From Cryptomeria japonica (Eukaryota; Streptophyta; Pinopsida; Cupressales; Cupressaceae): DNA of 64,000 nucleotides. Numbering within the stretch: the first letter of the stretch is position 1; each line of letters starts with the position of its first letter. The DNA lies in the NCBI RefSeq assembly GCF_030272615.1, contig NC_081410.1, positions 223,005,415 through 223,069,414 on the forward strand. Reading direction: 5' to 3'. Shown here piece after piece: positions 12,641 to 24,644 of this stretch. The notes beneath the pieces are model-generated. The model was given only the letters and a program-made list of their open reading frames with translations. It did no database searches and was not told the origin of the DNA. A program made the position numbers and the translations under genes.

Positions 12641-12913
12641 TTCCTTAACCCAATAGATGCCCAAAGACATCTAGTCTTTCCATAAGCAAGATTAGGGCCC
12701 CCGCTAAGTTGTAAAAATGCTAACCTTTTTTTGTCAACTTAACTACAAGTCCAATCTAAAAAATTCAAAGTTCTGAATAATCTGCATGTTATGTGCACTG
12801 TATTGGTAGCATGCAGAGGAAGCTCTTCTTTTCAGGATCCAAGTTCTATTTTCAAAGTTGACCAGTCATGGTAGTCAAATCACTTAAGCTTGCTAGCTCA
12901 AGGAGGATGGGGT
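12641..12913. other. Unassigned stretch
   Basis: This probably continues the decayed element to its left. No reading frame, terminal repeat or motif could be supported. The right boundary is the proposed start of the next gypsy LTR. Confidence 0.25.
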
Positions 12914-14529
12914 TGTTGGTAGGCGGTTTCCCCTTCACCTGTTACCGATTGGTGGAGATTATTATTGCATTGTCACACCAAACATGAACACTTCCTCTTT
13001 GTTTCTCTGTTCCGATGTTCCATTTTCACGCGACAATGCGATAAGTGACGATGAGAGGGGATGAGGTCATGTGGCAGGTTTCTTTTCTCTATATTGTGTG
13101 GCTGAGAGCTTTCAACTTTTGTTCCTTTTGGCAACTCTTCTATTTTTGCACAACTATGTGATATGCGATGGTGGGACCCAGCCTGCGGATAAGTGAAGAG
13201 GGTCATTTATGATAAAGGTTTTTAATGGTGATAGGAGGGAAAAGGGAATCTTGGTGAAATTCCATGTCTTGCCAAAAGGGGCCAAGGGGAATTGAGGGTC
13301 CTGTGTGACACGTCATCCCAGGTGGACCGGTTGGTGACTACCAGTTGGTCTCGTGGACAAGTGGATTTTGGTACGTTCAACTTGTGAATGTAAAGGGGCC
13401 CTTTTGGCCAAACCTTTGAGGACCAATAAAGAAATTATTTTGTCTATCCAAAAGGCCATGTCTTAGTGAGACACAGGATTCCAGTGGGCTTGGTTAGAAG
13501 ATAGTGAAGGCCTTTTCAACTAGAGTTCTAAATGGCAATGAAGCAGTTTTTTTTGTCTTGCTGATTCTTGTGGAGATTTTTTGACGCCATCTCGTGCATC
13601 CATTTTTGCACAAAATGGTAGATTTGTTGACTAGGATTCAAAATCATGATAAGGTGGAAAATTTGAATGCTCTACAGGTGTGAGGGCACATAACACAAAG
13701 GTTGTCATTCAAGGCCCGATTTTTTTTATCATATTTGACTCCAACTGCCTGATTTGATTGTCATAACTTTGGACTTGATGTGTAGGCCAATTTTGGACAC
13801 CACCCATGCCTCTTTATTGCATAATGAAGACTTTTTTTTCTTGCATATGCCATCTTAGACACACCATTCATAGAGATTTCCCCTTTCTGTAGGGATATTT
13901 TTCTTTTCTCAAACTATACTTGCACCTCATCCGATCATTCTCTGATTTGATCTTCCTCTGGGATTAACCATCCGAGTTATGCCTAAACTATAAAATAAAA
14001 TCTGTAACATTTGTACGAGATCTTCTTTCTTTCTTTTGCAGAATTTTAATGTCTCTCTGCAACTATAAATTTTGCCTTGCTTCTACATTAATAGAACTGA
14101 CTTGTTTTGCCTCCTTTTAGTTCTCATAATTTGTGTTATCCTTTTACCTCATTATCTGAATTCATTCTATTTTTTTTTCTTGAGTATAAGTGATTGTGTT
14201 GATCTCTTGTAGATATCATCTGTGAACTAGATTAGTTCCTCCTGTTCTCTTACAAATTTCAACCTTCACTCATGCTTACGGAGCTAATTAGGATAGAAAT
14301 TTGTGCATGTTTTTAGATAGTTTTTATTGATGTTCCATGCAGTCATGGGTAGGAAGATCACAGTTTCAATCTAGGTGCAAACCCCTTTCCTCTCTTTCAG
14401 TATCCCTTTCCTCTCTCTCCCTTTTCCTTGTCAGATTAGTAGATTAGTTTTACCAGGGTTAGGTTGGTCCAACACTCTGCATTTGGAGTGAAATGAAGTC
14501 GACCTTCTCCAAAGATTCAACCTCACAAT
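12914..14529 (+). repeat. 5' LTR of the old plus-strand gypsy 'host' element, first part
   Basis: The primer site at 15687 implies a plus-strand LTR ending ...GTGACAACA at 15680. Counting back past the solo LTR at 14530-15580, this region would be the rest of it. A start TGTTGGTAGG at 12914 makes a TGTTG/CAACA inverted end pair; TGTCACACC at 12970 is an alternative. A TATA-like run (aactataaaataaaat) lies near 13986 and a second (aactataaat) near 14062. No ORF is credible. The end point is supported; the start is a guess. Confidence 0.45.
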
Positions 14530-15580
14530 TGTTGGTATTTTCGTATGGTTTTGTCATTGATGTCAACACCTACTAAAACACTAGCACTTTGGAGATCTAG
14601 CAACATTCACCGACAAGCAAGTAACTATTGCACAGTTACTGGTACATGGTACACCGACAAGATATAATGATCATCAACACTTGGAATGGCATGGAAAACA
14701 CTTGGTAATGTCGAAGACATCGTCTGGATATCTTGTCCTAGAGTTTTGTTCATTGGTATATTCACAGTTGCATATTTGCTGTTACCAGCAAATAGGTCTA
14801 GGGTTACACCGACAGGTTTATCTTTTCCAGATCAGCATGGCACACTATGGAAATGATTAATTATTGTTGTAAATGCATTAAGTTGACATGTTCAATCAGT
14901 TATTGCATCAGATATTATATTATTTGTAAAATGTTTTTATTGTAATATCTTGTAGAGCCGACCTATTAAAATTGGTCTTAGGTTATGGTATAAATGTAAG
15001 ATCTTATTTGTAAGATCAAATGTGGAATGTGAAAAAGGATTGTGTGAAGGTGTATGTGAGTTTAAGCAGAGCTATACACGAAGACATCATTTGAAGGTGA
15101 AGCTAGGTTTTTGTGAAAGCATATCAACATTACACCGGTACTGAATCCAGCATATGAAGATGCTATTTTGTGTAGTACATTCTTATTGGATTTAACCATC
15201 CAACTATAGTCAGTGTGACTCCCATTTTGTGATTGAGCAGTGAGCTCTAGGCTGTTGGCCTTTCTGCATGTGCAGACCCCATTTATGTACACTTACTATC
15301 TGTAGTAGTATCATCTGATTGTGGGTAAGGTTTCCCACCATGGTTTTTCCCTTTACAGGGTTTCCATGTACAAATATTGGTGTTATGTGTTGTGGATGAA
15401 TTTGTGTTTATGTTTCATGCATCAATCTTTACCAGTATAGCAATTAACTATTAAAACTGTCTACCGGCATACTTAACTGGTTTACCTGTATTAAGCATTA
15501 AGTTGGTTAAATTGTTTTTGGTTTGAATTTATTTGACAACTGATTCACCCCCTCCTCTCAGTTGTCTCCGGGACCTAACA
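14530..15580 (+). repeat. Solo copia-type LTR inside the gypsy host LTR
   Basis: It starts TGTTGGTATTTTCG and ends CGGGACCTAACA after the usual 'gattcacccc...ctctcag' block. The flanks acaat (14525-14529) and acaac (15581-15585) are a 5-bp duplication with one mismatch. No primer site or purine tract adjoins it, so it is a solo LTR. It contains the LTR motifs 'gtgagctctaggctgttggcc' style and 'tgcatgtgcag' seen in the other copia LTRs. Confidence 0.8.
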
Positions 15581-15819
15581 ACAACAACACAAGGTCCCAA
15601 ACTTGAGAGGTTGTTTCCATATTTCACAAGGTTGATGATCAAGGTTTGATCATCATATGGTGCAAACTTTTGTGACAACAATTTTTTGGCACACCTAGTG
15701 GGACTCCATTTCAACATTCATGCTAAGGATTAAGTTCTTCTCTTAGAAAAACTACCTTTAGAGGAAATCACGTTCAACACTTGGTGACTCTGAGGATTAA
15801 ATTCAGCTCTTGGTGATGA
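15581..15819 (+). promoter_or_regulatory. End of gypsy host LTR, primer site and leader
   Basis: The LTR resumes and ends at 15680 (GTGACAACA). After a short T run, tggcacacctagtgggac (15687-15704) sits where a gypsy primer-binding site is expected and resembles the TGGCGC...GTGGGAC sites of plant Ty3/gypsy elements. I cannot assign the tRNA. The leader to about 15819 has no ORF. Confidence 0.5.
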
Positions 15820-16405
15820 ACAATTGCCACTTTCATTCCAAGAATTCAAACCAGAGCATCTTCTAGAGCTAATTTTAATTTCTTTGAGCTTTCAAGTTCT
15901 AGTTCTAGAAGAAGAAGGGGTAGACATTCATTGTCACTTATTAAGGGAACCCAAGCAGAAGCATCTACACCCATAAGGTCTCTTTCTACTCCTCCATTTA
16001 CAAGATTATCACAGCCCAAGGTCCCTGCCATTCATATCAACAAACCCCTATTTTCTATGGTAGTGCCAAGAGAACAAGTGTTTGTCACCTTTAATGGTGG
16101 AAACCCTTTGGTTTTAACCCAAAGGAATGATATTCCAGTAGAAGCCTTGAAGGTTATTCCATATTTCATAGGAGAGACATCTAACTCCCTAGAGGAACAC
16201 ATCCAGGATGTGTCATGCATCTGCACTATGTTTGATGTCACCAAAGACAATGTGACAGTGAGGTTTCTTGCCTCCTCATTCAAGGGAAAAGCCCTTGAAT
16301 GGTATAGAGGACTAGCTCCTAACTCCATTCATAATTGGGATGAGTTAGGGGAGAAATTGTGCAAGCACTTTGAGGACAAAAATTACCATTTGTCACTAGT
16401 TGAGA
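15820..16405 (+). pseudogene. Gypsy host gag, first segment
   Basis: An open frame reads from about 15820 to the insertion at 16406, with an Arg/Ser-rich N-terminus (SSSSSRRRGR at about 15895). The capsid domain follows: AL-VIPYFIGE, HIQDV, VTVRFLASSFKGKALEWYRGL, then WDELGEKLCKHFEDKNYH. This is the plant retrotransposon gag pattern. The frame resumes exactly at 19597 once the inserted element and its duplicated tgaga are removed (LVEKLKTIKREP). No clear ATG start is visible. Confidence 0.75.
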
Positions 16406-16734
16406 TGTTAGAGTAATCATTTATTAGCTAATAATTATTTATTTAATTATTAGTCTATTACACTCTATGCTTAAGCTAAACTTAGGAATCTTATAATTAT
16501 TTAGGATTTTCACCTTTAGGGTTTCAAGTATCCTCTTATAAGGATTCTCTCTTTGTATTTTCATAACAACTGTAATTATTGAATTGCATTCTTGTTGCAC
16601 AATTAATATGACTCCTCTTTTCTGGATCTCTGAATTCTGGCCTCCATAGCTTTTTTGCTTCTCTCCTTCTGTGATAGGTTTGCATGTAGGTGGTCTTTGG
16701 GAGCTGTAGAGTTGATTTTTCCTCAAATACAATA
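16406..16734 (+). repeat. 5' LTR of the small non-coding element
   Basis: It starts TGTTAGAGTAATC and ends ...ACAATA directly before the primer site. The 3' copy differs by scattered substitutions and small indels. The end is TA rather than CA in both copies, and the duplication tgaga fixes it. Confidence 0.85.
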
Positions 16735-18008
16735 TGGTATCAGAGCTCTGATCTGCATGCCCCTATTCTCTTCATGAGAGATTTTGGGCCTTGTTCTTCA
16801 GATCTGTGTATTTGAGGGTTTGTGCAGTTGTTGTTTTTTTTCATTTCTGGGGGTAGCTATTTTTTTTGGTACATTTTGGTGCCAAAAAGACCTCATGGTT
16901 GGATTTAGAAGGCCATTTCCACAAATTTTGATATATAATTCGACCTATTTCGGTGACAAGGGCATCTGGGCCATGATTTTTTATTGGCATGTTTTTCGAG
17001 GCACAAAAATCCATACGACTGTACTTGCAAATGGTCGTAACTTGGTCATATGAAGGTGTTTTTTGACAAATGATATATTTTCAGAAATCTCTTTCCAAGC
17101 TCTATCCAGATATGGAGGTTTAAACTTTTGGTTTTGCTTTTCTAATGGCGTTTTTTGCTGTCAAACCCAGAGGTTCCTTTTTGCACTCTGGGAGACATAA
17201 CTTGAGCATCTGAACTCCATTTTTTGAAAAGTTTATATTGTTGGAAAGCTTGTTCTATTTACTTTCCAGTCATATGAGTTTTATTTCCAGATTCTACTCC
17301 AAGTATATTTTATTTAGTTTTTTTTCTTTTCAGCACTTTGGTGAATATCTTGGATGTTTTAGGTCCTGGGATCTTTTTATTTGAGTAGGATCTCTCATCT
17401 TTGGTTGTTCTTTTTGTTTCCAGTCTTTTGTTTCTTCTGATCATTGTAGCATTTTATCTATTCAAATGCACTAAGATAAAGTGCCACCATGCATTGTATA
17501 CTTGGGATCTTGCACATCTTGTGCCTTATTGCACATGCACTACTTATAAAGTGCCATGGGGGGTTGATGCTTGTCTTTTGTTTGTCATCTACCTTTGTCA
17601 AGTGTGTGTTCCTTCCACAACATTAACTTCATGATGTGTGTCAAGTGAGTGTTCCATCCACGACACTATGTACTTTCTCTGCACCTTCTATGTCCCTAGT
17701 TCTTTGTCATGCAGTTCTTGTTGGTCATTCTTTTCAATGTACCTGTCCCTCTCCCTTTTCAGCATTATGGGGAGGTTTGTCTTGTTGGTTCTAATGCTTC
17801 CTTGGTTTGATTGATCAGCGCTTCAGGCTTTGGTGTTTCATGGCATTTGTATCTTTGAGTTCAGTTGTTTGCCTTTGTTTGGCATCTGATTCAAGTAGTG
17901 TCATTTGAGCAAATTACAGTCTTCTCTACCTGGTTATGTTGTATTTCAGAGGAGGTTCTTCAGATCAACAGTTACTCTACAGCTCCCAAAGATCATCTTA
18001 AGGGGGGG
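16735..18008 (+). other. Interior of the small element: primer site, non-coding body, purine tract
   Basis: The primer site tggtatcagagctctgatc at 16735-16753 fits initiator-Met tRNA. The purine tract taagggggg lies at about 17999-18008. Two short open frames (about 16784-17053 and 17401-17634) give low-complexity hydrophobic peptides with no motif, and stops surround them. I read the interior as non-coding leader-type sequence. Confidence 0.75.
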
Positions 18009-18056
18009 TGTTAGAGTAATCTTTTATTAGCAAATAATTATTTATTTAATTATTAG

Positions 18057-19308
18057 TGTAGCGTCCTAAAATTGCGACACTTGCAATTTCAACTGCATTT
18101 GGGTCTTCACGATGGTGGCGCAACGTTGAACCTAAATGGAGACCCCGAAACTTGTTTACGACACCAAAAACTGCATTTTTCTGCACCTTGGCATGATCCC
18201 TCCTTGCACCCTGCTGTCTCGGGAGGTGGGACCATGGTGCCCAGCGCCCTGGTCCTTCAAGACCATGGCGCCCAACACCATGGTCCCCCAGGACCATGGC
18301 GCCCAGTGCCCTGGTCCCTGGCCCTATTTTGGGCCCGGTCTCCTGTTGGGCATTGGGTCTTTAAGTTTGCAAATTGGAAAATATTATTTCTAGGTCGGCC
18401 TAAGGTTGGGAAAATCAGTCTCTCAACCCTAATTGACAAGTATATAAACTACATTTCCCCTCTCAAAAGGGAGGAGGACATATGTGAGCAAGGCGCGAAA
18501 GCGTTATTCAAACATTCGAGCATTCAAGCATTCCTTCAAGCAATTGAGCATTCTAAGTCTCCATTCAAGGCTAGGTGTTGCATTCAAGACAAGGATTCAA
18601 CCATTGAAGAGGAGATCACTTACAACACATTACATACTACATTCATTACACCTTCGCATGTAAGAATACAAACATTCTTACAACAAGGTATCAGTACTTG
18701 TTTACATTACAAACATTTACATTTACAACATTCTCATTTCTTGGTTAATTCCAAAACTGGGGTTTGACCTAAAGGCAAACCCCTCATCCCTAACCCCCCA
18801 ATCATCCTCTCTTTTCTGTGTGTAGGTTTCAGGTACACGGCTGTAATTGAAGATCTGGAATCCTTGTGCAGAGACGAACAGATCCCCCTTTGTTTCGCGG
18901 ATTTTTCGGAGGACCGTGTGCACGCCGGGCGCCATCGTCCCGTTAACTTTCACTCAAATTTGCAGAATGGCACCGTCTCGACATTTTACTGCTAATTCCA
19001 GGTCCCCAGCTTCATCCCATATCCTTATCTCTGCTTATAAGCGAATCTTTCCTACTTTACATGCATTCCTAGTTCAATCTTTCTATCTGCATTTCTTTAC
19101 AAAAGAGGGTATCCTTGCTATCACAACCCTTGAAACTCATTTAGAATCCAATCTTGCATTGCGTGGGATTGGATCTTGTGGGTTTCAACCCCTCTTTTGA
19201 ATGTAAAGTCCCTCCCAAGTGAAAACCATCAACCCTAGTGACCCTCCCTTCTCTCTCCTTGGAGTTGGGGAGGGGAGAACGACTAGGGTTCGATTTTTCC
19301 GCTTTACA
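18057..19308 (+). repeat. Solo gypsy-type LTR
   Basis: It starts TGTAGCGTCCTAAAAT and ends TTCCGCTTTACA, with exact 5-bp duplications attag at 18052-18056 and 19309-19313. No primer site or purine tract adjoins it. An open frame of 231 codons at 18072-18767 has no recognisable domain and is taken as chance. A TATA-like run (caagtatataaacta) sits near 18440. It resembles the LTR ends at 6701-7667. Confidence 0.85.
18228..18328 (+). repeat. GC-rich short tandem repeat within the solo LTR
   Basis: Three imperfect copies of a unit of about 31 bp, each with ccatggcgcccaac-like and ccatggtcc-like parts, follow one another. The unit contains near-palindromes centred on ccatgg and ggcgcc. Confidence 0.7.
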
Positions 19309-19591
19309 ATTAGTCTATTATACTCTATGCTTAAGCTAAACTTAGGAATCTTATAATTCTTTAGGGTTTTCACCTTTAGGGTTTTGAGTATCCTCTTATA
19401 AGGATTCTCTCTTTGTATTTTCATAACAAATGTAATTATTGAATTACATTCTTGTTGCGAAATTAATATGACTCCTCTTTTCTTGATCTCTAAATTCTGG
19501 CCTCCATAGCTTTTTTGCTTCTCTCCTGTGACAAGTTTGCATGCAGGTGATCTTTGGGAACTGTAGAGTTGGTTTTTCCTCAACTCCAATA

Positions 19592-20026
19592 TGAGAAACT
19601 AAAAACCATCAAGAGAGAACCCCATGAGTTGATGGGAGACTTCAGCTATAGATTTTAGAAGACATGGGATAGAATCCTATCATTGGTAAAGCCTTCATCA
19701 AACCATGCTTTCTTATATTTTCTTAGGGATTTGAATAATGACATAGCTGCAATGATTCAATCTATGGGAGGTGATAATATTCCAGGGGCATATGATACTA
19801 CCATAAGGGTAGAAAATTGCTTAATCCAAGCAGGAAAGCTATCTCCTAGGCCTCCAATGCCCTTATTTCTAGAGGATCCTACCAATAGCCTATTTTAGAA
19901 CTAATACCAACGGCATCAAAAAGTCATTTTCTCACACCTGTACTAACTCCACCATCTTAAGAGATTAAGGAGTTGTAGGCCTCTCTTGAGGCCTCCATAC
20001 TGAGAATGATCATCCCTTTACAAAAT
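19592..20026 (+). pseudogene. Gypsy host gag, second segment
   Basis: This continues the frame of 15820-16405 after the tgaga duplication: LVEKLKTIKREPHELMG (the Lys onwards here), then AFLYFLRDLNNDIA, NIPGAYDTTIRVENCLIQ. This is the C-terminal part of a plant gypsy capsid. TAG stops occur near 19657 and 19896, and more stops follow to 20026. The next inserted element starts at 20027, and the gag resumes at 25137. Confidence 0.7.
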
Positions 20027-20491
20027 AGATCAAGAGCTCAATGAAATGTACAAAATAGAGACACGATATAGGACAAGAATAAACTGTATTCTCATCAATA
20101 GAAAATGATCAATAACATGATTCAATAGTTGTTACATACAATGTAGATGAGCTTCCTTATATAGGCAAGGCTAGGGATATGTGAGCACACAAACATGACA
20201 TGTGGCTCAATAAGAAACAAGGGTAGGTAGGAAATAGGTGTGGGTAGGTAGGAGAAATAATATAATAGTCCACATGAGGTGGATCACCCACTGAATGTGG
20301 AGTGTAACAACAAGAGTGGAGTGTAAAAACAAGATCAACACCATAAAAGGTGGAATTTATCCTACACACACTATCCCAATGTGGCACAAACACCCAAGTG
20401 TCTCATACCCAAACTACTATGAAATGCATTATCCTAAGTAAACTTAAGTAAGTGTAATAATATCCATGATGAATAATTATTTACACCAACA
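20027..20491 (-). repeat. 3' LTR of the Gag-protease element
   Basis: It is nearly identical to 24657-25136 over its length, reading TGTTGGTGTAAATAATT from 20491 on the minus strand. The purine tract, read cttaagggggggt, lies at 20492-20503. The outer 15 bases present in the other LTR (tgtgagattttgcca) are missing here. Confidence 0.85.
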
Positions 20492-20710
20492 CCCCCCCTT
20501 AAGTGAAACTTAGGGGAATGCACTTAAGTCTACAATGCAACTAAGCAATGCAAGATGGGTCCCGGCTACTAGGCCATGTTAGGTACCCATGTACAAATCA
20601 AATGCATGCAAACCAATGCAATGAAATCTCTCACAAAGTGGGGAAAGAGAGAAAAACCCAATGGGAAAAAACCCTCCCCCAAAAGAGAGATGAAAACATA
20701 CAAAAAACTC

Positions 20711-22987
20711 TCATAGAAGAATGTGAGGAACAAAACCCCATGTGAGGAAAAAGTCCCCCCCATATGAGAGAAGAAGAGAAGTCAAACTGTGACCCCCCCT
20801 CAATGGAGAATCTGCACCAATGATAGAAGCTCGATGTATGAAGAAACTGCTCCACAAACGTCGAACAACATTCCTCCCCTTAGGAAGAAACAAAACCAAA
20901 GGTGTATCCATGAAGTCTCCCCAATCATGAAGGGAAGATGTATGAAGAAAACTCATGATGAAAGGAATCTCTGAAAATAGCTCAAGTGTCCCCATGTCGA
21001 TGCTGAAAGATACCCCCTCCAAAGGTGGTAAACTGTGCCACACTGCTGAAAAAGGCACTCTAAGATCTAGTGGAGATGGATGTAGAACATGTCCCAAAGA
21101 CTCACATGTCTCCTCAAAACATAAATAGACCTCCTCCAACTGCTGTACATAAGTATCCACAATCATGTCAACCTTGAAAGAATGATCATGTAGAGAATGA
21201 ACAAGAGGGTCAGAGTGTTCCCTTGCAACAATTGAAGAAGGATCACCTTCATCAAAGAGAAGATGAATGTCATCAATGATGTCTCCCAAATCTGCAATGT
21301 AGGATTCCATAAATAAACCTGCAATATCTATCAAGTAATCATCCCATGAATCTGAAGCTAGAAGACAATGAATATCCTGCTGCACTGAATCATACGAAGG
21401 CAAAACTATCGCACTATCCGCATCATTAGGTGCAATAGGTGATGTGATATCAATATGAGGAGATGAAATACAAGACTCAAGAATGGGGTCACATGTGAGA
21501 ATTCCCATGTTCAAGTGTCCAAAGTTCTCAAAATCTGAATCATCACAATAAGTGTGATCATCATGTATAGAATCATCAAATGTGAAATCATCATCATCAA
21601 CAAAATCTAAAAAGGAGTATAACCGAGATGCATGATCAACCACCCCAGTTGCAATGATAGCTCTAGTCTCCATGTCTCTAATGAAAACTGAGTCAGGTGT
21701 GAACTCCACAACTCTCTTAGTTGCACCATGTGTGATTTGATAGATAGAAAGGAGATTGTTTGTCAAGTGGGGTACACACAACACATCATTGAAGGAGTTA
21801 TCCCCAATGTCAATAGATCCTTTCCCAATCACATCCATGTATGTATGATTGCCCATCAAAATTTGTGGCATGGTGCAAGGCTCAAATGTAGAGAACATAG
21901 ACTGTGAAGATGCCATATGATGAGAAGCCCCTAAATCTAGAAGCCATCTCTCTGAATCATGACTGATAGTAGCACATAGAGCTTTTCCTTTTCTTGTTCC
22001 AAAAGAGTGAGTCTTTCTACTTGTAGAAGCCATGAATGCTTGCCCTTTTCCTTTTGAATGTGAGGAAGTGGAAGTTGATGAATCATCCTTCTTGTAGACT
22101 TTAGGCAAATCAATGTTATGCTTTTTGATGATATGTGTAAGCTCATCAATCTTCTTAGAATGGCAACGATGCTCCTCATGACCAATCTTTTTACAATAAG
22201 CACAAGTAGGTCTCTCCCTCTTTGGTGAATTATCTCTCTTGGAAGAGGATGAATCTCCTTGTTGTGGAGAAGATGGTGCTTTGTCTTTAGGCTTTGATTG
22301 CCATTTCTTCTTGTTTGAGTTGTCCTTTCCTTGATTTCATTTATTCCCTTGATTTGCCACTAATGCTTGAGACTTAGAAGCCTTAAGAAGTCCCATTCTT
22401 ATCAACTTAGTTTGTTCCATCATCAACATTTCATTGAAAGCATCAAATATAGGCATTGTGTAGCTTGAACCCATTGTCATCCTATGGGTTTGGAAACTAG
22501 AAACAAATGTTGCATATTCTTGTGGAAGCTTGCCTATCAAGTTGAATATCAATTGAGTATCCTTTTTATCAATGCCACAATCTTTGAGTTGTGCCCTCAA
22601 CTCATTTGCCTTAGTGACATAATCTTGTATAGTATCAAAGTTCTTAGGATCCAACATTGTGAGATCACTATCAATTTGATATCCCTTAATCTCATCAACT
22701 TGACCATACAAGTCTTGAAACTTTTGCCAAGCATCCTTGATTAGAGTACACTTCTCAATATGAAAAATGAGATCCTTTGATACATACTTTCTTAAGGTAC
22801 CAATTGTCATGATATTTTTAGTGAGCCAATCTAAGTGACCAACTGGATCAACCTTAGGATCAACTAGAGCAACAATAGTTCCATCAATGTAATGAGTGAG
22901 TCCTTTTTCCATAAGTTTACTCCATGCGTCAATTTTCCAAGTAGCATAGTTATGTGGAGTTAAGAGAGGAAACTTAGAAGAACCCAT
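20711..22987 (-). CDS. Gag-protease with acidic C-terminal extension, one in-frame stop
   Basis: From the ATG at 22987 (MGSSKFPLL) one frame runs 759 codons to 20711, with a single TGA at 22337-22339. The start has the copia Gag signature NYATWKIDAW and then the UBN2-like capsid (KDAWQKFQDLYG, YVTKANELRAQLKD, GKLPQEYATF). A zinc knuckle CAYCKKIGHEEHRC lies at 22163-22204. A protease core WLLDLGASHHM has its catalytic Asp at about 21937, with Leu where Ser is usual. After a protease-typical LYSFLDF stretch the reading does not become integrase. Instead about 300 residues rich in Asp, Ser, His and Leu follow to the stop (e.g. DDDDFTFDDS, EEVYLCFEETCESLG). I do not recognise that part. The near-intact frame suggests a recent or selected element. 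Expected role: particle protein packaging its own RNA, with Pol borrowed from a relative. Confidence 0.75.
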
Positions 22988-24644
22988 AGTAGCAAAAAGG
23001 AAGGAACACAAGAGCACAAAAGCACAAGAGACACCCCCCCAAATTCACTCAATCAAAGTATCCCCCCTAAAGTGATGATTTTGGCACTTTATACTTAGTG
23101 CGATTACAATGAGCCAGTTGCAAAACAAGGCAAAGTGGACTTATGATGCAAATTTTATAACTTCTCAAATGAGATACAAGAGACTTCAATCAATAGTGCA
23201 ATGAATCTAACTGAGATTCAAGCAAATATACAAGTACTAAGAGAGCAAAAAATGGCCAAAATCTGAAAGTACAATTTCTACTTACAATGGCATCAATCTG
23301 ATAGCATCATGTGAAAGTAGACGAAAAAATACACACTTTCAAAAAAAATGGCACTTGAAAAGGAGGTCGTATGATCCCAAACGAAGCCTCTGAAGTTGCA
23401 AAAACTAGGATTACTCAGGTACAATCACCAGAAACTGCATTTTCTAAAAAATCCGTGCATCAAAATCAAAAAAATTTCTTCACTGTGGAGAGCACAAAAT
23501 TCTAGCCCATTTCAAAAAAAATTGCACCCAAAAAGGAGCAAAAGTGAGCAAGTTATGGCCATTTGAAGTTGAACTACAAAATCAAAAATGCAAATAAGAG
23601 GGGCCTGCCAAATTTTTGAAAAATGCTGACATGGCACTGACATCATCAAGTCACTGGGTTAAATTTTATGGCCGTATAACCATCGCAAAAAATTTGCACT
23701 ATGCTGACTGTGCATCCGTACTGTACGGACAACTGACGTGGTAGATGACTGTGCAGTACGGATGCTGACGTGTCACTGTACGGATGGACGGCATGGCACA
23801 GTGACTGTGCGTACGGGCAAGCTGACTAGGAAGGTCTACATGGTAGATGATGTGGCAGGCCATACCATACGGATATGGCACGTAAGGGTTTGTACCCGCG
23901 GGCCAGTGGCCGCCTGCCATGTGGCGGGCGCGAGTTCGTCGGGGTCCTGCTGAGTCCGCGTGGCGGAGGAGTTGGCGGCGGCGGCACCGGAGGCCGCGGG
24001 GCTGGCAAGGACAGTGGGGCCAACGAGGGTGGCGCTCGGCGATGACAGAGCCGACGGGAGGACAGAAGCCGAGGCGCGCGGGAGTTTGCCGGAGGGAACT
24101 TGCGGATGGCGGTGTGCAGGTAAGTCGGCCGGCGGGAGGAACAGGACGGCCGGCGGGGAAGCAGTCGGTGGGAGGGAGCATGGCATTCAGAGCAACGGGG
24201 CTTCGGTGGCAGTGACACAGGTATGACCTGCAACACAGACTACAGGTACAGGGTATGGGCGGCGCTGCAGCCCTGCAACCTGCGGGTGTCACGGGGGGGG
24301 GGGGTCTGCGGACCCCCCAAAAATTGATTTTTTTTGTGATTTTTTCAATTTTTCAATTTTTCAATTTTTTTTTGATTTTTTGAAAAAAACTTCAGAAAAA
24401 TAATTTTTTTTTTCGAAAAGTATAATTAAAAATTTCGAAATTTGTACGATTATAGCAGAATTGGAGAAAAAATTTTCTCACCAAAATAGGCCAACTTTAT
24501 AACCAAAATTCATGGAAACGGCCTTCTGGATGCAATGGCGAGGTCGGATCTGGTCTAGGATGCCTCCAAAAGATGCTGCTCCTCAGATCTGCCTTTTGAC
24601 GTCACAATAATGCCTCTTCAAGATGAATCAATGAAGCCCCAATT
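22988..24644 (-). other. Long leader of the Gag-protease element with GC-rich block
   Basis: There are 1.66 kb between primer site and Gag start. 23880-24290 is strongly GC- and CpG-rich, unlike its neighbours, and yields open frames on both strands that look like composition artefacts. 23700-23830 holds five GTACGG/CCGTAC words in both orientations. 24290-24420 is a run of T/A with a G tract. No gene is supported. Confidence 0.6.

Larger units (their letters stand above)
16406..19591 (+). mobile_element. Small non-coding LTR retrotransposon, split by a solo LTR
   Basis: Two LTRs (329 and about 326 bp without the insert), a primer site, a purine tract and an exact 5-bp target duplication tgaga (16401-16405, 19592-19596) define a complete element of about 1.93 kb. 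It inserted in the host gag and was later split by the solo LTR at 18057-19308. The interior of 1,274 bp codes for nothing recognisable. It is longer than classic TRIMs and shorter than LARDs. It would need Gag and Pol supplied by another copia element. Confidence 0.85.
18009..19591 (+). repeat. 3' LTR of the small element, in two pieces
   Basis: The pieces are 18009-18056 and 19314-19591. Joined, with one copy of the duplicated attag, they match the 5' LTR end to end. The split shows that the solo LTR arrived after this element. Confidence 0.85.

Noticed and set aside
18072-18767. 231-codon open frame
   Set aside because: It lies wholly within a solo LTR with an exact target duplication; low-complexity His/Pro-rich peptide with no motif.
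23699-24292. Overlapping open frames of 88-197 codons on both strands
   Set aside because: All arise from one GC-rich block with few stop codons; no domain, and frames on both strands are equally open.
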